A stretch of 9,462 nt of DNA, taken from the NCBI GenBank assembly GCA_002331565.1, contig DCZC01000205.1:1-9462 (forward strand), in the 5' to 3' direction. The notes beneath the pieces were generated by a model. It worked only from the letters and a program-made list of their open reading frames with translations. It had not been told where the DNA came from and made no database searches. Of this stretch, positions 1-6,200 are shown one piece after another. Source of the DNA: Gemmatimonas sp. UBA2094 (GTDB lineage Bacteria; Gemmatimonadota; Gemmatimonadetes; Gemmatimonadales; Gemmatimonadaceae). The position numbers and the translations under genes are program-made. Position 1 is the first letter of the stretch. Each line of letters opens with the position of its first letter.

Positions 1-1323
1 GAGGTCACCCTCATTCCGCACCAAGCCTGCGCCCGCTATCTCGCCCCCGCCCCCCTCGGTCTCGTCCCCATGCCCGACGAACTGCGCGATGCCCTGCGCA
101 TGCTCGGGCTCACCACCGTCGGGGCGCTCGCCGCCCTGAGCGCCGGCGACGTGGAGCAGCGTTGGGGGGCCGAAGGGCTCGGAGCATGGCGGTTGGCCCA
201 CGGCGACGATGCGCGACGGCCTGGGCTCGTGCGCGTGGACGCCGTACGCAGCGCGAGCGTGGAACTGCCCGGTGCGGTGGAAAGCGCCGAACCCATTCTC
301 TTCGTGCTGCGCGCGCAGCTGCAGCGCCTGCTGCATCAGTGCGTGCACGACGGTCGCGCCGCCGCCGCGGTCGCCATCACGCTCGTGCTCGACGCCGGCC
401 GGCAGTATCCCATCGAGGACATCGGCAGCGAACTGCGCGGACACGTGCACGTGCCGGAGACCAGTGACGACAGCGAGCAGGAAGCAGGAAGCAGGAAGCG
501 GAGATCCGATCAGCACCACACCAAACACCCAACACCCGCCTCCTACCTCCCACTGGGCCCTACGCCTTCTCCCCAACTCCCACCCCCCGCCTCCCACCGG
601 GGCCCGCGTTCTGTGCCAGCAGCGTCGGCACTGTCCCTCCTCGGCGTCCCCCAACGCACCATCACCCGCGAGGTCCGTCCCGCGCGTCCACTCGCGCGAC
701 TCGAGCCGTTGTTCGATCAGTGCCGCGCGCTGCTCGAACGCTGGGCCATTCCCGCGCCCGTCATCGGCGTCACGGTCAGCATTCCTGCCACCGCGCCACT
801 CGCCGCCGACCAGGGTGATCTGCTCGTCCCGTCGTGGCGTGATGCCGCGATGAACGCCGAAGCCGTATTCGCCCGCCTGCGTACCGTACTCGACCCCGAC
901 AATCGCGGCGATGTCGTCGTGCACCCGGAGTCGCGCGACACCCATCGCATCGAGGAAGCCGGCGTGTGGACGCCCGTCGACGCCGTCACGCTCGCCTCTG
1001 CGCCATTACCCACACTGCCCCGTGCCGCCGTCGAAGCTTCCGCCGTTGGTGCTTCCAGAGTCCCCACCGCATCCGTCCTCCGCCTCCTGCCCGCTCCCGA
1101 CCCCGTCGACGTCGAGCGTCCGCGCGGCATTCCCGCCGCCGTGTGGTGGCGCAACCGACGCATCGACATCGTGAGCGCCCACGGCCCCGAGCGACTCAGC
1201 GGCGACTGGTGGCGGGGCGACGGCTACGCGCGCGATTACTGGCGCTGCACCGCCACGCCCGATGGTGACTTCCTGCTCTACCACACCGAAGCCGGCTGGT
1301 ACCTGCAGGGCTGGTACGATTGA
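1..1323 (+). CDS. imuB: ImuB-like Y-family DNA polymerase homologue, 5' end outside window
   Basis: The frame is open from base 1, so this is the C-terminal 440 residues of a longer protein; the catalytic palm lies upstream. ImuB is a polymerase-like, catalytically inactive adaptor that links DnaE2 and ImuA to the sliding clamp for SOS translesion synthesis. Seen here: a helix-hairpin-helix thumb (residues about 25-70, LGLTTVGALAAL then a WG-x-EG-x-x-AWRLAHG stretch), a little-finger-like region, and the typical ImuB tail with RLSGDWWRGDGYARDYW and a final GWYD. Residues about 154-212 (bases 460-636) form a proline-rich, charged linker that I do not expect in the family; it interrupts the little-finger region in frame. 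The next gene begins 120 bp downstream and is unrelated; the usual partner dnaE2 starts at 3238. The family call is from recalled motifs; a DinB-type Y-polymerase is less likely given the tail. Confidence 0.85.
   Translation, partial: EVTLIPHQACARYLAPAPLGLVPMPDELRDALRMLGLTTVGALAALSAGDVEQRWGAEGLGAWRLAHGDDARRPGLVRVDAVRSASVELPGAVESAEPILFVLRAQLQRLLHQCVHDGRAAAAVAITLVLDAGRQYPIEDIGSELRGHVHVPETSDDSEQEAGSRKRRSDQHHTKHPTPASYLPLGPTPSPQLPPPASHRGPRSVPAASALSLLGVPQRTITREVRPARPLARLEPLFDQCRALLERWAIPAPVIGVTVSIPATAPLAADQGDLLVPSWRDAAMNAEAVFARLRTVLDPDNRGDVVVHPESRDTHRIEEAGVWTPVDAVTLASAPLPTLPRAAVEASAVGASRVPTASVLRLLPAPDPVDVERPRGIPAAVWWRNRRIDIVSAHGPERLSGDWWRGDGYARDYWRCTATPDGDFLLYHTEAGWYLQGWYD
477..497 (+). repeat. Heptanucleotide tandem repeat, three copies of GCAGGAA
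   Basis: Three perfect copies of GCAGGAA are followed by a degenerate fourth unit, GCGGAGA. The unit length is not a multiple of three, so gain or loss of one copy would shift the imuB frame. Three copies is short for a hypermutable tract. Confidence 0.8.
571..595 (-). other. Potential G-quadruplex motif on the minus strand
   Basis: The plus strand has four C-runs of 4, 3, 6 and 3 bases separated by 4, 1 and 4 bases. The minus strand, which is the template for imuB, therefore carries four G-runs of at least three with loops of 1-4 bases, which satisfies the usual G3+N1-7 rule. It lies inside the low-complexity insertion. Folding in vivo is not shown. Confidence 0.55.
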
Positions 1324-1418
1324 CCAACCCACGATTCGAAACCCCAACCCATGCCCCGACACTCGCAGGCGCGTCCGTCACCCATCGGTCCCGGATAGTC
1401 TGCGCGGGTTCCGGGTCG

Positions 1419-1430
1419 TGGGTTCACCCA
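1419..1430. repeat. Short inverted repeat upstream of the phosphodiesterase gene
   Basis: TGGGT and ACCCA arms flank a TC centre, ending 13 bases before the start codon at 1444. The loop is too short for a stable hairpin and no T-run follows, so it is not a terminator. It could be a small operator or chance. The rest of the 1324-1443 gap shows no convincing terminator for imuB; GATAGT at 1394-1399 is only a weak -10 candidate. Confidence 0.25.
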
Positions 1431-1443
1431 TGACATTTCCCGC

Positions 1444-2691
1444 ATGCGCAACGTCCTGCTCATCGCCTGTGTGCTGCTCGCCTCCGCGTGCCGCACGGCC
1501 ACCACGCCGGCAACGTCACCGGCCGCAAGCCCGGCAACCGGCTCGGCAACCGGCAACGCCACCGTCCTCATTTCCCTCGACGGCTTCCGCGCCGACTACA
1601 TCACGCGCCCCGGCGCCGTGAATCTGCGTGCGCTCGCGGCGCGCGGGGTGCGCGCCGAACGCATGATTCCGGCGTTTCCCAGCAAGACGTTTCCCAATCA
1701 CTACACCATCGTCACCGGCCTCCATCCCGAGCACCACGGCATCGTGGCCAACACGATGGTCGACGCCCGGATCGGTACCACCTTCACCATCGGTGATACG
1801 CTGATCGCGCGTGATCCGCGCTGGTGGGGTGGTGAGCCCATCTGGAATACGGCCGAACGACAGGGCGTGCGCACCGCGGCATTCTTCTGGCCCGGCAGCG
1901 ATTACGCCATCAACGGTCGCTACCCCACGTACTACACGCCGTTCGACAATCGCGTACCCGACACGCTGCGCGTGCGCCAGGTGATCGACTGGCTCACCAT
2001 GCCGGCCGCACAGGCGCCGCGTTTCGTCACGCTCTACTACAGCAACACCGACAACGCCGGCCACGATCATGGCCCCGATGCACCGCAGGTCGATACCGCC
2101 ATCGCCCATGTCGATTCACTCGTGGGCGCGCTCGTGAAGGGGCTCACCGCGCGCGGACTCGGGGATCGCGTGAACTTCGTGATCGTATCCGACCATGGAA
2201 TGACGCCCATCGATGCTTCACGCGTGATCAGACTCGACGAATACATCGACCTGAACGACGTGGACGTGGTGGACTGGATGCCCGTAGCGGCCGTGACCCC
2301 GAAGGCGGGGAAACTGCCCGCCGTATACGAGGCACTACGCCGGGCGCCGCACGTGCAGGTGTTCCGCAAGGACAGCGTGCCGGCGCGCTTTCACTACCGC
2401 GACAATCCGCGCATCACACCGCTCGTCCTGCTCGCCGACGAAGGCTGGACCATCACCAGCACCGAGCGACTGCGAACGGGCACACCGCGCGGTGGCACCC
2501 ACGGGTACGACAACTTTCTCCCGAGCATGGGCGCCCTCTTCATCGCGGCGGGGCCCGACATTCAGCAGGGACGCGTGATCGCGCCCTTCGCCAATGTGCA
2601 CGTGTATCCGCTGCTCGCCCGACTGCTCGGTGTGACCCCCGCGCCCGGTGATGGACACGCGGACTCCCTGGCCATCATGCGTCGCGACTGA
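1444..2691 (+). CDS. Lipoprotein nucleotide pyrophosphatase/phosphodiesterase (alkaline phosphatase superfamily)
   Basis: A 415-residue enzyme of the NPP type, which hydrolyses phosphodiester or pyrophosphate bonds of nucleotides or related molecules with two zinc ions. The N-terminus MRNVLLIACVLLASAC is a lipoprotein signal with Cys16 as the likely lipidated residue, followed by an Ala/Thr/Pro linker, so it should sit on a membrane facing the periplasm. The full metal and nucleophile set is visible: Asp46 (SLDGFR), nucleophile Thr82 (SKTFPNHYT), Asp203 and His207 (NTDNAGHDH), Asp250 and His251 (SDHGM), and His353 (GGTHGYDN). The 36-residue gap from Asp46 to Thr82 is what I recall for Xanthomonas NPP. 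The substrate cannot be told from sequence. The start is fixed by the signal peptide; no Shine-Dalgarno site is evident. Its 3' end overlaps the converging PYP gene by 17 bp. Any tie to the mutasome is unproven. Confidence 0.9.
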   Translation: MRNVLLIACVLLASACRTATTPATSPAASPATGSATGNATVLISLDGFRADYITRPGAVNLRALAARGVRAERMIPAFPSKTFPNHYTIVTGLHPEHHGIVANTMVDARIGTTFTIGDTLIARDPRWWGGEPIWNTAERQGVRTAAFFWPGSDYAINGRYPTYYTPFDNRVPDTLRVRQVIDWLTMPAAQAPRFVTLYYSNTDNAGHDHGPDAPQVDTAIAHVDSLVGALVKGLTARGLGDRVNFVIVSDHGMTPIDASRVIRLDEYIDLNDVDVVDWMPVAAVTPKAGKLPAVYEALRRAPHVQVFRKDSVPARFHYRDNPRITPLVLLADEGWTITSTERLRTGTPRGGTHGYDNFLPSMGALFIAAGPDIQQGRVIAPFANVHVYPLLARLLGVTPAPGDGHADSLAIMRRD

Positions 2692-3127
2692 TCACCGTTA
2701 CCGCTTCGGGCGTGCCCAGCGGCTTGCCGTCGTGATCGGAGATGAGCACCCACACCGTGCGCGACCGCTTCGAGTACAGCAACCGCACGGTCACATCACG
2801 CGGGTTCTGCTTGAAGGCGAAGTGGAAGTGGAAGCTCGTGTCCAGCGCTTCGCGAATCACCCCTTCCTTGAAGCGGCCATAGAACTCCTGCACACGCGTG
2901 CATGGCGCAATCTCGGTGAAGAACTGCTTGCCGATCGCGTCTTCCCGACGGAGCGAGGCCAATGACGACTCGAGCGCATTGTAGTTGAGAATGCGCCCGC
3001 TCGAATCGAGTTGGATCATGCCGTACGGCAATCGATCCAGTTCGTCGGCAGTCATGCGATCGGCGGCCTCGAGGACCTGATCGATCTGTTGCTTCTGGCT
3101 CTTCGGCATCGGGGTGGTACGAGGCAC
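2675..3127 (-). CDS. pyp: Photoactive yellow protein (PYP) homologue, single PAS domain
   Basis: A 150-residue cytosolic PAS protein. It aligns to Halorhodospira halophila PYP (recalled sequence) without gaps at a constant offset of 7 from about residue 33 to 132. PYP binds p-coumaric acid through a thioester and acts as a blue-light sensor. Key residues kept: Cys76 (PYP Cys69, in IAPCT), Tyr49 (Tyr42) and Glu53 (Glu46), plus Asn50, Phe69, Pro75, the EFYGRFKEGV stretch and Trp126 (Trp119). Changed: Thr50 is Ala57, Arg52 is Leu59 and Met100 is Gln107, so photocycle speed and colour may differ. About 18 extra residues follow the normal C-terminus. The start at 3127 is GTG; ATG at 3109 (Met7) is a good alternative, since neither has a clear Shine-Dalgarno site. 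No chromophore-making genes (tyrosine ammonia lyase, coumaroyl-CoA ligase) and no fused output domain are in the window. Confidence 0.87.
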   Translation of the reverse strand: MPRTTPMPKSQKQQIDQVLEAADRMTADELDRLPYGMIQLDSSGRILNYNALESSLASLRREDAIGKQFFTEIAPCTRVQEFYGRFKEGVIREALDTSFHFHFAFKQNPRDVTVRLLYSKRSRTVWVLISDHDGKPLGTPEAVTVISRDA

Positions 3128-3216
3128 TGGGGCGATTCGTTCAAGAGTAACGCACGGTGCGTGGAAAGAGATTCACGACCCGTCCCGGTCCAGCCAGTCG
3201 CGGCACGGCATCACAC

Positions 3217-3235
3217 TTCGGTATATATTCGGTAT
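3217..3235. promoter_or_regulatory. Direct repeat TTCGGTAT-N3-TTCGGTAT, candidate operator of dnaE2
   Basis: Two perfect 8-bp copies (3217-3224 and 3228-3235) have an 11-bp period, so both face the same side of the helix. Reduced to TTCG-N7-TTCG, this resembles the GTTC-N7-GTTC direct-repeat LexA site known from Alphaproteobacteria. It overlaps the probable -10 box and ends two bases before the dnaE2 start codon, a natural position for a repressor. dnaE2 is LexA-controlled in most bacteria that carry it. The regulator is inferred, not shown. Confidence 0.5.
3224..3229 (+). promoter_or_regulatory. Probable -10 box of dnaE2 (TATATT), short-leader or leaderless transcript
   Basis: TATATT matches the TATAAT consensus at five of six bases, in an AT-rich island within GC-rich DNA. 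Only eight bases separate it from the ATG at 3238, so transcription should start at or within a couple of bases of the start codon. No Shine-Dalgarno sequence is present, which fits. I see no good -35 box, as would fit an activator-dependent or weak promoter. Confidence 0.45.
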
Positions 3236-3237
3236 CC

Positions 3238-6200
3238 ATGTCTCCCATCGGATACGCCGAACTGCACTGCCACTCCGCGCTGTCGCTGCTCGATGGCGCC
3301 TCCCTCCCGGAATCGCTCGCCGAGCAGGCGGCCGCCTTGGGGTATGCCGCGCTCGCCCTCACCGATCACGACGAAATGGGGGGCGTGGTGCGCTTCGGTA
3401 CCGCCTGTCAGGCCCTCGCCCTCCCCGGCATCCTGGGCACCGAACTCACCGTGCGCATGCCCGAACTGGGCCGCCGCGGCGGTGAGCGGCGTACCCACCT
3501 GGTGCTGCTCGCCGAAACCCGGCAGGGCTACCGCAACATCGCCTCGCTGGTCACCCGTGCCCGCATGGACAGTGATCGCGGCCGACCGAGTGTGCCCTGG
3601 GCGCTTGTCACCCGCCACGTCGAGGGCGTGACCGCGCTCACCGGCTGCCCGCGCGGATGGCTGCCCCAACTGCTCGCCGAGGGGCGCGAGGACGACGCGT
3701 GGACGGCGGCCTGCGAACTGCGCGATGTGTTCGGTGCGCATCTCGCCGTGGAGTGCTGGGACCATCGCCTCCCCGAAGAACGGGCGCTCGTGCGGCCGTT
3801 GCGCACCCTCGCCACCCGCCTCGGCGTCCCGTGGGTGGTGACCAACGACGTGCATTACGCCACGCCGGACGCGCGCCTCGTGCACGACGTGCTGCTCACA
3901 CTGCGTCACGAACGCACGCTCGACACCATGGGCACCCGGTTGCGCCCGAATGCAGAGTGGGCGCTCAAGCCCATCGCGCGCATCTACCAGCGGTGGCGTG
4001 GCGCCGAGGAGGGCGTGCGCGCCACGCTCGACATCGCCGCGCGCTGCGGGTTCCGGCTGCAGCAGCTCAAGCCCAGCATGCCGGCGTTTCCGCTCCCGCC
4101 GGGCGTGACCGCCAGCGAGTATCTCGCGCGATTGGTGGAGCACGGCGCGCACGAGCGGTGGGGCAAGACGCGCACGCCCACGCACGACCGGCAACTCGCG
4201 CACGAACTGGGCATGATCCGCAAACTCGATCTCGCGGGCTACTTCCTCATCGTGTGGGACATCGTGCGCTTCGCGCGGCGCGAGGGGATTCTCTGCCAGG
4301 GACGCGGCTCTGCCGCCAACTCCGCGGTGTGCTTCTGCCTCGGCATCACGGCCGTCGATCCCATTCGCATGGAGCTGCTCTTCGAGCGCTTTCTCAGCGA
4401 AGACCGCCAGGAACCGCCCGATATCGATATCGACTTCGCCCACCGCGATCGCGAGCGCGTGCTGCAGTACGTGTACAACCGCTACGGGCGCGAACACGCC
4501 GCGATGGTGTGCGAGCAGATCACGTGGCGCGGACGCAGCGCGGTGCGGGATGCGGCGCGCGTGCTGGGATTCAGCACGGAACAGGCGGACATGCTCGCGG
4601 CACTGAGCGACCGGTTCAGCGCGCGGAGTACGGCAGACGCGTTGAGAGTGGACGAGGAACGCGGGGAGACAGAACGCGATGAGAGCGCACGCGACCGCAC
4701 GGAGGCCACCACCAAAGCGCGTGTCGTTCGCGAAAGTGCGCGCAGAGTAGCTGCCACCCTCGCACGATCCTCCGTGTCCTCACCCGCCTCGGTGAGCTCC
4801 GTGAGTACGCGTTTCTCCGAGCCAAGCTCCGCCCGCCCCCCCAAGGGCATCACCGAGCGCGACGCCACGTGGCAGCAGCGCATCGACCTGCAGGCGGAGC
4901 GCAAGCTCGCCAGCGACGAACGCGCCAACCTGGGCCCGCTCGCCAAGGGCGCCGACCACGTACGCCCGGGTGGGCGGATGCGCCCCAAAGTCGATCCGTC
5001 GTCACGATTGCCCGTCGAGGATGAAGCACCGTCGAAGGAGACACACGCCGAATTCGTGGCAGGGCGCAACCGCGCCACGGCCTCGCGCGACGGCGCGAGC
5101 GGACGCGAACTCCTGCAACGCGCCGGGCTCGACCCCGACGATGCGCGTGTGCGGCAACTCGCACACGTGGTGAACGGGCTGCATCAGCTGCCACGCCATC
5201 GGTCCATTCACGTCGGGGGGTTCATTCTCACCGAAGAACCGCTCGGCAGCGTGGTGCCGCTCGAGCCGGCGTCCATGCCCGGCCGTACCGTGGTGCAATG
5301 GGAGAAGGACGATCTCGATCCCGTGGGGCTCGTGAAGATCGATCTGCTCGGCCTCGGCATGCTCACCGTGGTGCAGGACTGCCTGCTGTACATCCGGCAC
5401 ACGCGTGACGTCACGGTGGATCTCGGGCAACTCGACATGAGCGATGCCGCCGTGTACGACGTGATGTGCCGCGCCGATACCGTGGGCGTGTTCCAGATCG
5501 AGAGCCGCGCGCAGATGAACACATTGCCGCGCCTCAAGCCGCGCTGTTTCTACGATCTCGTGGTGGAAGTGGCGCTCATCCGCCCCGGCCCCATTCAGGG
5601 CGAGATGGTACATCCGTACCTGCGGCGTCGCGCGGGGCTCGAGCCCGTCACGTATCCCCATCCGAGCGTAGCACACGTGCTGCGCCGCACCCTCGGCGTG
5701 CCGCTCTTTCAGGAGCAGGGGATGCAGGTGGCCATTGCCGCCGCCGGCTTCACCCCGGGGCAGGCCGACCAGTTGCGCCGTGCCATGGGGCACAAGCGCT
5801 CACGGGAGCGCATGGCCGCCATCTGCGAGGAGCTCATCGCCGGCATGCAGCGCAACGGCATTCCCGAGGAAACCGCCCGGCGCATCTACAACCAGATCAA
5901 CGCCTTCGCCGACTACGGCTTTCCCGAAAGCCACGCGGCGAGTTTCGCGCTCATCGTGTACGCCACCGCGTGGCTCCGACACTACTATGCGCCCGAGTAT
6001 CTGTGCGCCATGCTCAATGCGCAGCCCATGGGCTTCTATTCGCCCGGCACCCTCATCGAGGATGCCAAACGCCACGGCGTGAAGGTGCTCCCCATCGATC
6101 TCACGACCAGCGTGTGGGACCACAGTCTCGAACTGAGCGACGGCCGCACCTTGTATGCCAACGACGGTACCGTGCGGTGGGCACATAAGCGAGAGCAACT

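Larger units (their letters stand above)
457..636 (+). other. In-frame low-complexity insertion in imuB
   Basis: The DNA changes character inside the gene. A GCAGGAA tandem repeat is followed by about 100 bases that are very C-rich and almost free of G on this strand, with two GGGCCC palindromes at 555-560 and 600-605. The encoded segment starts acidic (ETSDDSEQE), becomes basic (GSRKRRS) and then proline-rich, and is probably disordered. It lies between conserved parts of the ImuB C-terminal region. The frame stays open, so the protein is presumably full length. Insertion is inferred from composition and recalled family architecture, not from an alignment. Confidence 0.6.

Noticed and set aside
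1394..1399. GATAGT as -10 box for the phosphodiesterase gene
   Set aside because: No matching -35 box and the first base departs from consensus; too weak to list as a promoter.
3157..3237. Upstream in-frame extension of dnaE2 starting at 3157 (27 extra residues)
   Set aside because: The extension covers the candidate operator and -10 box and has no family similarity; DnaE2 proteins begin just before the PHP motif, so 3238 is preferred.
3211..4497. Long minus-strand open frame (428 codons) opposite the start of dnaE2
   Set aside because: Its translation is rich in His, Gly, Ala and Arg with no domain, and the opposite strand is a clear polymerase; a GC-rich shadow.
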